Positions 7,791 to 15,497 of a stretch of DNA of 64,000 bases are shown piece by piece. Below the pieces are notes generated by a model. The model searched no databases. It saw only the letters and a list, made by a program, of their open reading frames with translations, and was not told the DNA's origin. The stretch is from Bradyrhizobium sp. 199 (GTDB taxonomy: Bacteria; Pseudomonadota; Alphaproteobacteria; Rhizobiales; Xanthobacteraceae), in contig NZ_JADPJI010000009.1 in the NCBI RefSeq assembly GCF_023073355.1, positions 1 to 64,000 of the forward strand, given 5' to 3'. Positions within the stretch are counted from its first letter, which is position 1. Each line of letters begins with the position of its first letter. The translations under genes were made by a program, and so were the position numbers.

Positions 7791-8336
7791 TCAGGCAGAT
7801 AGCTTGCGGATCGACTTCTCTATCGCGGCACCTAGCGCCCATCCAGCAAGGACGTCCGTGGGCCAATGTGCCAGGACGGCTATTCTGGTCGCAGCGAGCG
7901 CTCCCCCGGCCGCATAGACGTACCGACTTTTGTTGGGGTAAGCCCAAGCCAAGGCTCCGACGACAGCTCCAAGATGCACGCTGTGGCCGGAGGGAAAGGA
8001 ATCGTACGGCTGCCCAGAGATACCAACACCTCGCCGATCGGAACCCACCACGCAACGGTCAGGTCGTTGCCGGTCGACCAGGTTCTTGATGACTTTCGGA
8101 ACAGCGATGGCTGCCGCCACCGTCACCGCCACATGGCTCGCGGTCGCGCGATGACGCCGCCCACCGGCCCATGAGGCAAGCCATATTGCTGCCGCGGCGG
8201 GACCAAGTACGTGGCCATCGGCCGCCCACGTTGCTGTCCGGAGGCATTTCTGAATGATTGGATTTGTCTTCGTTGCCGCTTGAGTTGCAATGAAACGATC
8301 CACCTCGGTCGGCGGAATGGATTTTTTTCTGATCAT
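7791..8336 (-). CDS. PAP2-family membrane phosphatase
   Basis: 181 residues. The three PAP2 signature motifs are present: K(N)LVDRQRP (motif 1), SFPSGHS (motif 2, general-acid His) and RIAVLAHWPTDVLAGW (motif 3, nucleophile His and its Asp). Several hydrophobic segments make it an integral membrane enzyme. PAP2 phosphatases remove phosphate from phosphatidate, undecaprenyl pyrophosphate or sphingoid lipids; the exact lipid is not predictable. The gene stands alone. Confidence 0.88.
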   Translation of the reverse strand: MIRKKSIPPTEVDRFIATQAATKTNPIIQKCLRTATWAADGHVLGPAAAAIWLASWAGGRRHRATASHVAVTVAAAIAVPKVIKNLVDRQRPDRCVVGSDRRGVGISGQPYDSFPSGHSVHLGAVVGALAWAYPNKSRYVYAAGGALAATRIAVLAHWPTDVLAGWALGAAIEKSIRKLSA

Positions 8337-8509
8337 CTTCCTCGATCTTTGAATGGCTGTGAGGCATCGACTCTAGCGCCAAGCCAGTCGCTCGCCCTAT
8401 CATTTGATGCCCCCGGCAAAAAAACTTCGTATGCACGATTAACTTATGTGCCTGCAGCTTGCATCTTGCTGAGGATATAACTCCCGAACGTTCAAAGGGA
8501 GTGTCACCG

Positions 8510-8698
8510 TTGATCAAGCGCAGGAGGAGATTCAAGCAAACAGCCTCTCTCGAAATGCGGCTGGCGCAGTTCGCGACGAATTTGCGAGAGCAGGCGGACC
8601 AACGACCTGCAGGCGAGGAACGCAACTCGTTGCTGAAGCGCGCCTACAATGCAGATCGAGCGATTGACCTCGAACGGCATCTACGCGAACCGCGTTAG
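8510..8698 (+). CDS. Small basic helical protein (62 aa)
   Basis: Starts at TTG 8510, eight bases after GGGAG, and begins MIKRRRRFKQTASLEMRLAQ. It continues as a charged helix with FATNLREQADQRP and AYNADRAIDLERHL. I recall very similar short proteins (I/LKRRKRFKQT..LEERLA...A..LP.G.ER..LLR.AR.AD) as common multicopy hypotheticals in Bradyrhizobium; function unknown. A GTG at 8501 and an ATG at 8459 are in frame but lie upstream of the ribosome site. Confidence 0.65.
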   Translation: MIKRRRRFKQTASLEMRLAQFATNLREQADQRPAGEERNSLLKRAYNADRAIDLERHLREPR

Positions 8699-8819
8699 CA
8701 ACCAACCGCGCGCCAAGTGACTTGGCCGAGAGTCTCGATCTCGGAAGTGAAGGGCATTCGCGGGCTTTCCCGGCAGCGAGGACACGGCACGTTAGGGCGG
8801 ATGTACCCCTAGTGCCAGT

Positions 8820-8852
8820 AAAGGCTCTCGGTCCAAGACCGGGAGCCTTTTT
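8820..8852 (+). terminator. Rho-independent terminator
   Basis: AAGGCTC-T-CGGTC pairs with GACCG-G-GAGCCTT around a CAA loop and is followed by TTTTT on the plus strand. The A-rich 5' side could make it work in both directions. It lies 120 bp after the 62-aa gene. Confidence 0.8.
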
Positions 8853-8915
8853 ACTTCGGAGCATAGGAACGGCGGTACGCGCAAAGATGTTGGAGGCATA
8901 ACGGAGATTCGAAAG

Positions 8916-9029
8916 ATGCGGAAAGCTTATTCCCAGTTGAGTGACAACCAGAGGGACGTCGCCATGTACTTTGCGTTCCTAGGCTCTTCGCTGCCGGTCA
9001 TGCTGGCGCTCAGTGCTTGGCACTTCTGA
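8916..9029 (+). CDS. Possible 37-aa membrane miniprotein
   Basis: ATG at 8916 with GGAG nine bases upstream encodes 37 residues: a polar N-terminus (MRKAYSQLSDNQRDVAM) followed by a hydrophobic segment YFAFLGSSLPVMLALSAW and a stop. It looks like a single-pass small membrane protein. It sits directly after the terminator at 8820-8852, so it would need its own promoter. No homology is recognised. Confidence 0.4.
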   Translation: MRKAYSQLSDNQRDVAMYFAFLGSSLPVMLALSAWHF

Positions 9030-9066
9030 CGAGTAATCGGCACAAGCGCTTTGATCCGTCGCAGCC

Positions 9067-9123
9067 GACGGCCGGACCCGCTACGGCGAACGCCGGCGCG
9101 CCGTGTGCGATGTCGGCGACCTG
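9067..9123 (+). pseudogene. HxlR gene fragment
   Basis: 54 bp (9067-9120) match the HxlR gene at 5330-5383 with 7 differences by my count, and translate to DGRTRYGERRRAVCDVGD versus DGPSRYGELRRAMRDVSD. Nothing before or after continues the family, so it is a degraded fragment of an HxlR paralog or of a partial duplication. Confidence 0.6.
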
Positions 9124-9165
9124 CAAGACACCACAGCAGGAAGCTGACGTGGGCGCTGCGTCGGT

Positions 9166-9333
9166 CTAGCCCACCAGAATGGTCCGGCTTTGGCTGAGCG
9201 TCTCGATGCGCTCACTGATCAGATCGACTTGCTCAGCAAGTATTCTACGTAGCTCGTTACACGGCGTGAACGCCGGATCGTTGTTCTGCACGCATGGCAG
9301 CAAGCGCTGGATGGTTTCGAGCGTCATGCCGGA
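9166..9333 (-). pseudogene. MerR-family regulator fragment (C-terminal half)
   Basis: The minus-strand frame ending at TAG 9166-9168 reads GMTLETIQRLLPCV, then CNELRRILAEQVDLISERIETL. This is the effector-proximal helix, Cys pair and dimerisation coil of MerR proteins ('G.sL.eI..ll.C....C..l...l......I..L'). The DNA-binding N-terminal domain is missing: upstream of residue ~46 the frame runs into DNA belonging to the alcohol-dehydrogenase fragment. It is therefore a truncated relic. Confidence 0.55.
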
Positions 9334-9507
9334 CATCATCGGAGTGACAGTCGGATCGGTCGAACATTTCACGGCGCTGAACCGGCTTTTGACCGAACAT
9401 GCGATCCCCCCATCGTCGATCGGGTCTATGCATTCGACAAGGTCCCCGAAGCCTATGCGCATCTCCGGAGCGGCTCACATTTCGGCAAGATCGTCGTGAG
9501 GTTCTAG
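9332..9507 (+). pseudogene. Zinc-type alcohol dehydrogenase fragment with frameshift
   Basis: Two adjoining frames give the C-terminal end of an MDR alcohol dehydrogenase/quinone oxidoreductase: DIIGVTVGSVEHFTALNRLL, then TEHAI in one frame, and IVDRVYAFDKVPEAYAHL then SGSHFGKIVVRF-stop in another. The switch falls at a six-C run near 9406-9411. The family pattern (G.tVGSr..F...N......I.PviD.vf.f.....A..hL.sG.HFGK.Vi) matches across the break. Everything upstream of the last ~60 residues is absent. Confidence 0.65.
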
Positions 9508-9597
9508 ACGGCACTCAATTCGACTTTCCTGCTTGGATCGACATCGCGACGCCGGATATAATGCCGTCACCTGCAGCGATCCCGGAGGGCCTGTCCA

Positions 9598-10329
9598 TTG
9601 AATCTCAAAGCCGTGGTCTTCGACGCCTATGGAACGCTCTACGACATCCAATCGGTCGCGGAGATCACCGAGGATGCGTTTCCGGGCTATGGCGAGATCA
9701 TCACGCAGGTCTGGCGGATCAAGCAGCTCGAATACACCTGGCTGCGCTCGCTGATGCGGCGCTACCAGGATTTTGCAGCCGTCACCCGCGACTCGCTCGC
9801 CTATACGCTACGCGTTCTCGGCCTTGCCTATGAAAGCGAGGCGTTCGAGCGCGTGATCGAGAAATATCTGCAGCTCGACCTCTATCCGGACGCGACAAGC
9901 GCGCTTGCAGCCTTGAAGCCGCGAAAGCTTGCGATCCTTTCCAACGGCAGCCCGGACATGCTGAATGCGCTGGTGCGCAATTCCGGCCTCGATGCCCTGC
10001 TTGATGCCACCATCAGCGTCGATGAGAAGAAGATCTTCAAGCCGAGCCCGGAAGCTTATGCGCTGATCGGCGAGGTGCTCGGCACCGCACCGAACGAGGT
10101 TATGTTCGTCTCGTCCAATCCCTGGGACGTGGCCGGGGCGAAGTCGTTCGGGCTGAACGTCGCCTGGATCGAACGCGTGACGCCGGAGGCGATGGCGCTG
10201 GCTTGCGTCGAGAACGAACTCGTGGCACCGCTGACGATGTTCAAGGCGATCCGCACGCAGATGGACGAGCTTGGCCTTGCGCCGGACCACCGCGTCCGTT
10301 CGCTGTCCGAGCTGCCGGGGATCGCGTAA
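9598..10329 (+). CDS. Haloacid dehalogenase, type II (L-2-HAD)
   Basis: 243 residues, starting at TTG 8 bases after GGAGGG. HAD motif I is VVFDAYGTLYD (nucleophile Asp), the family Arg follows in 'ITQVWRIKQLEYTWL', motif II is ILSNGSPDML, motif III Lys is in KIFKPSPEAY and motif IV is FVSSNPWDVAGAKSFG. This full set fits L-2-haloacid dehalogenase, which hydrolyses L-2-haloalkanoates to D-2-hydroxyacids through an Asp-ester. Many genomic copies have an unknown natural substrate. It may be co-transcribed with the YbaK gene 41 bp downstream. Confidence 0.88.
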   Translation: MNLKAVVFDAYGTLYDIQSVAEITEDAFPGYGEIITQVWRIKQLEYTWLRSLMRRYQDFAAVTRDSLAYTLRVLGLAYESEAFERVIEKYLQLDLYPDATSALAALKPRKLAILSNGSPDMLNALVRNSGLDALLDATISVDEKKIFKPSPEAYALIGEVLGTAPNEVMFVSSNPWDVAGAKSFGLNVAWIERVTPEAMALACVENELVAPLTMFKAIRTQMDELGLAPDHRVRSLSELPGIA

Positions 10330-10370
10330 GTATCGCCACCCACCCATAAGCCCGCAATGAGCCGTTTGGA

Positions 10371-10838
10371 ATGAGCCTTCAATCCGTTCGCGCCTTCTTC
10401 GCCGAGAAAGCCCCCGAAATCACAGTGATGGAATCGCCGATCAGCTCGGCGACGGTGCCGCTTGCCGCCGAAGCCTACGGGGTCGAGCGCGGCCGTATCG
10501 CCAAGACGCTGTCCTTGCGCATCGGCGAGCGCGTGATCCTGATCGTGGCCGCGGGCACATCACGGATGGACAACAAGAAGATCAGGGCGCAATTCGGCGG
10601 CAAGCCGAAGATGCTGGGGCTGGAAGAGGTCGCCGAGATCACCGGCCACGAGGTCGGCGGCGTCTGCCCGTTCGGCCTGAAGTCGCCGCTTCCGGTCTAT
10701 TGCGACATCTCGCTGAGGGCATTCGACGTCGTGGTGCCGGCCGCCGGGTCGACCCACAGCGCGGTACGCATCACGCCAGAGCGGATGGCCGAGCTCACCG
10801 GAGCCGAATGGGTCGATGTCTGCGAGGTCAGGCCGTAA
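10371..10838 (+). CDS. YbaK/EbsC-type aminoacyl-tRNA deacylase-like protein
   Basis: 155 residues, a single YbaK/ProRS-INS domain. 'VMESPISSATVPLAAEAYGV', the conserved lysine region RIAKTLSLRIG, 'NKKIRAQFGGKPKMLGLEEV', GHEVGGVCPFGL and 'DISLRAFDVVVPAAGSTHSAVRI' follow the family in order. Relatives trans-edit mischarged Cys-tRNA(Pro) or Ala-tRNA(Pro). Which tRNA this copy edits is unknown. No strong ribosome site precedes the ATG, consistent with coupling to the dehalogenase upstream. Confidence 0.88.
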   Translation: MSLQSVRAFFAEKAPEITVMESPISSATVPLAAEAYGVERGRIAKTLSLRIGERVILIVAAGTSRMDNKKIRAQFGGKPKMLGLEEVAEITGHEVGGVCPFGLKSPLPVYCDISLRAFDVVVPAAGSTHSAVRITPERMAELTGAEWVDVCEVRP

Positions 10839-10897
10839 GGTGGCATCGGATACGATGCCTGATGCATTTTCCGGTCAGGGAGGCTAGCATAGCGACC

Positions 10898-11728
10898 ATG
10901 ACCGACGACAAGGTGAAACGACGACTGACCACCGTGCTGTGCGCTGACGTGTACGGCTATTCTCGTCTCATGGAAGCAGACGAGACCGGAACGTTGGAGA
11001 CGCTCCGCCGCTACCGCACGGCAATTGCGCGCTTGGTCGAGCGTCATGACGGCCGCATCGTGAATACCTGGGGCGATGCCGTGATCGCCGAGTTCGCCAG
11101 CGTCGTCGAGGCCGTACAATGCGCGGTCGAGATTCAGCAGGAAATCTCCGACCAAGCTCCGGACGCGTCGCAGGCAAGCCCCATGCAGTTTCGCATCGGC
11201 ATCAACCTCGGCGACGTGATGGTGGACGGCTCCGACATCTATGGCGACGGAGTCAATATCGCATCACGCCTGCAAGAGCTTGCTGAGCCCGGCGGCGTCG
11301 TGATCTCGAGCTCCGTCTACGATCAGGTGCACAACAAATTGTCCGTCGGCTTCGACTGCCTCGGCCAGCGCCCGATGAAGAACATCGCCCCCCTGACCAG
11401 TTATCGGTTGACCCTGGCTGGCCAAGCCGCGGGACCAAGGAGCTTCCCGATCGAGGAGAGCGCAGCTCCCTCAGGGAGAGCGCGTGCCCCGCGGCTGGAC
11501 GACGGGCGCGCGCCAGCTTCCTCAATGAATGCCGTCTCTGATTGGCTGAGAAGGCTGCCCCGCCATGTTGCAGCGGCCCTCTCCGTCTCGGCCTTCCTGA
11601 TTGTGATTAATCTGCTCACCAGCCACAGGATCTGGTTCCATTGGCCAGTCGCAGCCATTCTTTTCGGTGTGATTATGCGGATGGTGCTCGGAAACCGACC
11701 TGAATCGGACAGCAGAAGCGAGCGCTGA
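10898..11728 (+). CDS. Class III adenylate/guanylate cyclase with C-terminal membrane hairpin
   Basis: 276 residues. The cyclase catalytic domain occupies residues ~10-180: LCADVYGYSRLM and NTWGDAVIAEF carry the two metal Asp residues, with FRIGINLGDVMVDGSDIYGDGVNIASRLQ and later 'KNIAPLTSYRL'. A ~50-residue disordered linker follows, then two hydrophobic helices (about residues 225-265) separated by SHRIWFHW, i.e. a small 2TM domain. Most rhizobial relatives put sensor or TPR domains after the cyclase; a bare membrane hairpin is less common and would tether cAMP synthesis to the membrane. The start is set at MTDDKVKRR, where domain homology begins. Confidence 0.85.
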   Translation: MTDDKVKRRLTTVLCADVYGYSRLMEADETGTLETLRRYRTAIARLVERHDGRIVNTWGDAVIAEFASVVEAVQCAVEIQQEISDQAPDASQASPMQFRIGINLGDVMVDGSDIYGDGVNIASRLQELAEPGGVVISSSVYDQVHNKLSVGFDCLGQRPMKNIAPLTSYRLTLAGQAAGPRSFPIEESAAPSGRARAPRLDDGRAPASSMNAVSDWLRRLPRHVAAALSVSAFLIVINLLTSHRIWFHWPVAAILFGVIMRMVLGNRPESDSRSER

Positions 11729-11788
11729 ACGAGGCAGCACCACCGCGTCGCGCCTGCGCATCCTTCCGGATCACGCGCTCAACAGTGC

Positions 11789-12145
11789 CTAATCGTCGTT
11801 ATCGTCATAGGGACGCGGCTGCGCCTGCGGAGGCGGCGGCGGCGCATTGTTGTAGCGCGGCGGCGGGGCGGCGCGATTGCGTGGGACCTGCTGCTGCGGC
11901 GGCATCTGGTTGTTGGACTGGAACACGGCGCGGCAGCCGCTCGATAGCTGCGGTGTGTTCTGCTGCAAACATGCCGTGATGCGGCTCACATCCGGGATCT
12001 GGTCGCTGCAGAGGCGCCACACATCCGGCGTGCAGGCCATCTGCTGTTGCATGGTTCCGCGATATTCTTCGGCGCGTGCTGCGCCCTGCGCGACGATGCC
12101 GCCGATTGCGAGCGCCACACCTAGCGCAATCCGCCCTGTTCGCAT
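11789..12145 (-). CDS. Exported cysteine-rich repeat protein with Pro/Asn-rich tail
   Basis: 118 residues from MRTGRIALGV (GAAGGA lies 8 bases upstream). A signal peptide ends near AARA. The mature protein carries one Cys-rich unit, C-TPDVWRLCSDQIPDVSRI-ACLQ...LSSGC, matching the short GLG1-type cysteine-rich repeat found in rhizobial periplasmic proteins. The last ~45 residues are Pro/Gln/Asn-rich with an acidic end (PYDDNDD), probably disordered or wall-associated. Role unknown. Confidence 0.75.
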   Translation of the reverse strand: MRTGRIALGVALAIGGIVAQGAARAEEYRGTMQQQMACTPDVWRLCSDQIPDVSRITACLQQNTPQLSSGCRAVFQSNNQMPPQQQVPRNRAAPPPRYNNAPPPPPQAQPRPYDDNDD

Positions 12146-12239
12146 GTCCGGTCCTTCTCGCTTCCTGCGAATTCTCATCAATTAATGAGGCGGGAGCCGG
12201 TTCTGGACCAACAACAAAATGTGAATTCAGGACCGGAAC

Positions 12240-13226
12240 CTACTCCACCTTGCCGATCTTCTTCACCGCCGTAATCAGCCGCGTGCTGTCCACCGCGACG
12301 AATTCGGCGAAGGCCGGCGCGTCCTGGTAGGCGACGAGACTGCCGGAGGTCTCAAAAGCCTTGAGCACGTCCGGGCTCGTCATCACCTGTGCCATCGCCT
12401 CGCGCAGGCGTGTCGCGATCGGCGCCGGAAGAGAGCTCTGTGCGAACAGCCCGGCCCAGATGTACATCTCGACATCCTTGTAGCCGAGCTCCTGGAAGGT
12501 CGGCACGTCAGGAAAGCTCGCGATACGCCGGGCCCCGCAATTGCCGAGCACGCGCAACTTGCCGTCGTCGACCTGCGGCTTCAACGTGCCGGGTGCGGCT
12601 GCGATCGCCTGCACGGTACCACTGAGGATCGCGGTGAGCGCGGGACCTGCGCCGCGGAACGGCACGTGCAGCAGCTTGATGCCGGCACTGCTTGCGAACA
12701 TCTCCATCGCCACATGCAGCGTGCCGTAGGGCCCAGACGAGCCGTAGGTGATCTGACCCGGGCGCTTCTTCGCATCCTCGACGAAATCCTGCGCCGTTTT
12801 CCACGGCGCCGAGGCCGGGACCGCCAACAGGGTGGGATCGGCGAGCACGCGCGCGATCGGCATGAACTGCGACACCTCGTAGGCGGCCGGGCGTTCGAAC
12901 AGGCGATCGGCCTCGGGGAGCACCGCGAGCGAGGACAGCGTCATCAGCAGCGTGTAGCCGTCGGGCTCGGCGCGTGCCGCCGCGGCATTGCCGACCGAGC
13001 CGCCGCCGCCTCCGGCCCTGTTGTCGACGATGACAGGCTTGCCGAGGATCCGCTCCAGCGCCATGGCGACGGGCCGTGCCGCGAGATCGGCCTGGCCTCC
13101 GGCCGGAAACGGCACGATGAGGGTGATGTTGCGTACCGGATAGGTTTGGGCGAAGGCCGGGCCCGGTGCTGCAATCCGGAACAACGGCAATGTCGCAGCG
13201 GCGCGCAGAAGATCGCGGCGATCCAT
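12240..13226 (-). CDS. Bug-family (tripartite tricarboxylate) solute-binding protein
   Basis: 328 residues from MDRRDLLRAAATLPLF, with GGAGGG just upstream. The N-terminus has a Tat-like/Sec signal ending at AFAQ. 'YPVRNITLIVPFPAGGQADLAARPVA' is the hallmark N-terminus of Bug periplasmic receptors; 'KPVIVDNRAGGGGGSVGNAAAARAEPDGYTLL' and 'YGSSGPYGTLHVAMEMF' (with the family ligand-binding loops) follow. Such receptors feed TctAB permeases or act as extracytoplasmic sensors. No tctA/tctB lies nearby, so this is an orphan receptor of unknown ligand. Confidence 0.9.
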   Translation of the reverse strand: MDRRDLLRAAATLPLFRIAAPGPAFAQTYPVRNITLIVPFPAGGQADLAARPVAMALERILGKPVIVDNRAGGGGGSVGNAAAARAEPDGYTLLMTLSSLAVLPEADRLFERPAAYEVSQFMPIARVLADPTLLAVPASAPWKTAQDFVEDAKKRPGQITYGSSGPYGTLHVAMEMFASSAGIKLLHVPFRGAGPALTAILSGTVQAIAAAPGTLKPQVDDGKLRVLGNCGARRIASFPDVPTFQELGYKDVEMYIWAGLFAQSSLPAPIATRLREAMAQVMTSPDVLKAFETSGSLVAYQDAPAFAEFVAVDSTRLITAVKKIGKVE

Positions 13227-13372
13227 GATGGTGCCCTCCCCTGATTTTTCTTGTTTCGCTGCCAGCCTAACGCGCCAGGCGGCAAGAACAAGACGTTTAC
13301 GAAGCGTTAGCCATGTCCGGCTCCGCCAGGAACGCATGTCTGGACCCGCTGTTGCCCTCCCAGGGAGAGTGG

Positions 13373-13633
13373 ATGATGCGGAATCTGGCGACCATCGACG
13401 TTGCGCTGGACGAGATGCTGGTGAATCTCGCGGCGATCGTGTTGCGGCTTTCAAAGCCCGAATTGACGCAGACGCCGGAAGCGCGGCGCGCCCTGGCGCA
13501 ATCGGTCCATCAATATGCAGTCTGTGCGAAGCGGTCGAGCGACCCTCGCGTTCACGAATTGAAGACGCAGCTGGAGGGGACGCTGAAGCCAAGCCTGCGC
13601 ATCGTCGCGATCGACGGCGTGAAAGTGGCTTAG
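13373..13633 (+). CDS. Hypothetical protein (86 aa)
   Basis: Starts at MMRNLATIDVALDEM after a GGGAG site; an upstream in-frame ATG at 13313 lacks one. The product looks all-helical ('EMLVNLAAIVLRLSKPELTQTPEARRALAQSVHQYA') and ends with a short strand-like tail. No domain is recognised. It lies between the Bug receptor (divergent) and the LysR gene (convergent, 10 bp apart). Confidence 0.5.
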   Translation: MMRNLATIDVALDEMLVNLAAIVLRLSKPELTQTPEARRALAQSVHQYAVCAKRSSDPRVHELKTQLEGTLKPSLRIVAIDGVKVA

Positions 13634-13643
13634 TCCAACACCG

Positions 13644-14594
13644 TCATTGAGGCGCTCGCTCCGACGCCTTCGCTTTCCCGCGCGTCCGCCGCTTGCACGT
13701 GCCCGGCAGCTTGGCCGCGAGAAAATCGCCGAGCGCTTCGACGCGGGCGGGGCGCGGGCCGCCGGGCGGCGTCACCAGGTGCACGGCGCCTTCGGCCTGC
13801 TTCCAGTCCTTCAGGATGACTTCGACCTCGCCCGACGAGATCGCTTCGCCGACGATGAACTCGGGCAACTCGGCGATGCCGAGGCCTGCGATGAGCGCGG
13901 GCATCAACGCCTCGCCATTATTGACGCGAAGCGGACCGCCCGGGCGCACGCTGGCCTGCTCGCCGGCCGAATTGGTGTAGTGCCAGACGTTGGGCGTGGA
14001 GAGATAGGCGTAGCTGAAGCATTTATGCTCGGCCAAATGCATCGGATGCGTCGGCCGCCCGTATTGCTTCAGGTAGGACGGCGCGGCCACGGTGTAGCGC
14101 GGCATGGTGAAGAGCTGCCGCGCGATCAGCGAAGAATCCGGCAGCCGCGCGATCCGCACCGCCATGTCAAATCCCTCGCCAATCAAATCCACCGTCGCAT
14201 CGCTCAAATGCAGATCGACCGAGACGTCCGGATAGGCCTCGAAGAACTCGGGCAACAGCGGCGCCACCGCCTTGATGCCGAACGTCATGGGCACCGCGAG
14301 CCGCACCAGGCCGCGCGGCGCCACCGACTGCGCCAGCGCCTCGTTCTCCGCGGCCTCGCCGTCGGCCAGAAGGCGCGTCGCGCGGTCGGCGAGCTTGTGG
14401 CCGGCATCGGTCAGCGCCAGGCGGCGCGAGGTACGGTTGAACAGGCGGGCGCCTAACCGCTCCTCCAATCGAGTCACCGCCTTCGAGACCGTCGCCTTGG
14501 ACATCGCGAGCTCGCCCGCCGCCCCCGCAAATGAACGTAATTCCACGACTTTTGCGAAAATCGCGAGCGCCTCGAAATCAGGGAGTTTTGCCAT
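13644..14594 (-). CDS. LysR-family transcriptional regulator
   Basis: 316 residues. Winged HTH at residues 5-65 (FAKVVELRSFAGAAGELAMSKATVSKAVTRLEERLGARLFNRTSRRLALT, cited as the family pattern), then the substrate-binding domain with 'RLAVPMTFGIKAVAPLLPEFFEAYP'. The C-terminus is basic. It is divergent from the SDR-pirin-WrbA group beginning at 14711, which it most likely controls, probably in response to quinone, redox or aromatic signals. Confidence 0.92.
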   Translation of the reverse strand: MAKLPDFEALAIFAKVVELRSFAGAAGELAMSKATVSKAVTRLEERLGARLFNRTSRRLALTDAGHKLADRATRLLADGEAAENEALAQSVAPRGLVRLAVPMTFGIKAVAPLLPEFFEAYPDVSVDLHLSDATVDLIGEGFDMAVRIARLPDSSLIARQLFTMPRYTVAAPSYLKQYGRPTHPMHLAEHKCFSYAYLSTPNVWHYTNSAGEQASVRPGGPLRVNNGEALMPALIAGLGIAELPEFIVGEAISSGEVEVILKDWKQAEGAVHLVTPPGGPRPARVEALGDFLAAKLPGTCKRRTRGKAKASERAPQ

Positions 14595-14621
14595 GGGAGC
14601 AGGTCCGAACTTACTTTTTGG

Positions 14622-14636
14622 GAAACAATGCGTTTC
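14622..14636. promoter_or_regulatory. Candidate LysR binding site
   Basis: GAAACAATGCGTTTC, an inverted repeat of GAAAC/GTTTC with 5-bp spacing, lies between lysR and the SDR gene. A further GTTTC half-site follows at about 14646-14650. The composition is unusually AT-rich for this region, consistent with overlapping divergent promoters. Confidence 0.5.
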
Positions 14637-14710
14637 GATAGTTTCTATTTATATACCACAGAAGGAGGCTTATCCAAGGGTCATCAGGAATTCAGGAATG
14701 GAGAAATCCC

Positions 14711-15463
14711 ATGACCAAGAAGCTCTCAGGCAAGGTTGCCCTGGTCACCGGCGGCTCGCGCGGCATCGGCGCGGCCTCTGCCCGCGCACTCGCCGATGAA
14801 GGCGCAGATGTCGCCATCAGCTATGTCGCCTCGCCGGAAAAGGCGGAAGCGGTCGTCACTGAATTGCAAGCCAAGGGCGTCAGGGCCCGCGCTTTCAAGG
14901 CCGACCAGGCTTCCGCGAAGGACGTCACGCAATTGGTCAATGACGTCGCCACGGAATTCGGCCATCTCGACATCCTCGTCAACAATGCCGGCGTCGCCGC
15001 CGGAGGTGCGATCGACGATGCCAATGCCGACATCGAAGCGCTTGCACGACAGGACCAGGTCAATGTGCATGGCGTCATCGCGGCGATCCGCGCCGCTTCG
15101 CAATTGATGGGTGAAGGCGGCCGCATCGTCACCGTCGGCTCCATGCTCGCCGATCGCGCCTCGTTCCCGGGCCTCGCCGACTACGTCGCCACCAAGGCGG
15201 CCGTGGTTGGCTACACCAAGGGCGCGGCACGCGATCTTGGCCCGCGCGGCATCACGGTGAACGTGGTGCAGCCCGGCTCGATCGACACCGACATGAATCC
15301 GAAGGATGGCGGCGAGTTCGCCGAGACCCAGCGCAAGCAGCACGCGCTGCAACGCTTCGGCCGTCCCGAGGAAGTCGCCGCCGGCGTCGTTTTCCTCGCG
15401 AGCCCGGACGCCTCCTTCGTCACCGGCACCGTGCTCAATGTCGACGGCGGGTTTGGCGCGTAA
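14711..15463 (+). CDS. Short-chain dehydrogenase/reductase (FabG-like)
   Basis: 250 residues, classical SDR: TGGSRGIG cofactor loop, NNAG, catalytic Ser in VTVGSMLADR, YVATK with Tyr and Lys, and the C-terminal VTGTVLNVDGGFG. 'ISYVASPEKAEAVV' after beta-2 lacks an acidic residue at its end, suggesting NADP(H). It heads the group SDR - pirin - WrbA controlled by the divergent LysR. The substrate is unknown; the company suggests quinone, aldehyde or xenobiotic reduction. Confidence 0.9.
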   Translation: MTKKLSGKVALVTGGSRGIGAASARALADEGADVAISYVASPEKAEAVVTELQAKGVRARAFKADQASAKDVTQLVNDVATEFGHLDILVNNAGVAAGGAIDDANADIEALARQDQVNVHGVIAAIRAASQLMGEGGRIVTVGSMLADRASFPGLADYVATKAAVVGYTKGAARDLGPRGITVNVVQPGSIDTDMNPKDGGEFAETQRKQHALQRFGRPEEVAAGVVFLASPDASFVTGTVLNVDGGFGA

Positions 15464-15497
15464 GCCAAACCCTGCCCTCCAATCAGGAACCACTTCC

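Noticed and set aside
13227..13592. N-terminal extension of the Bug receptor frame
   Set aside because: The signal peptide and ribosome site define the start at 13226; the upstream codons are open only by composition.
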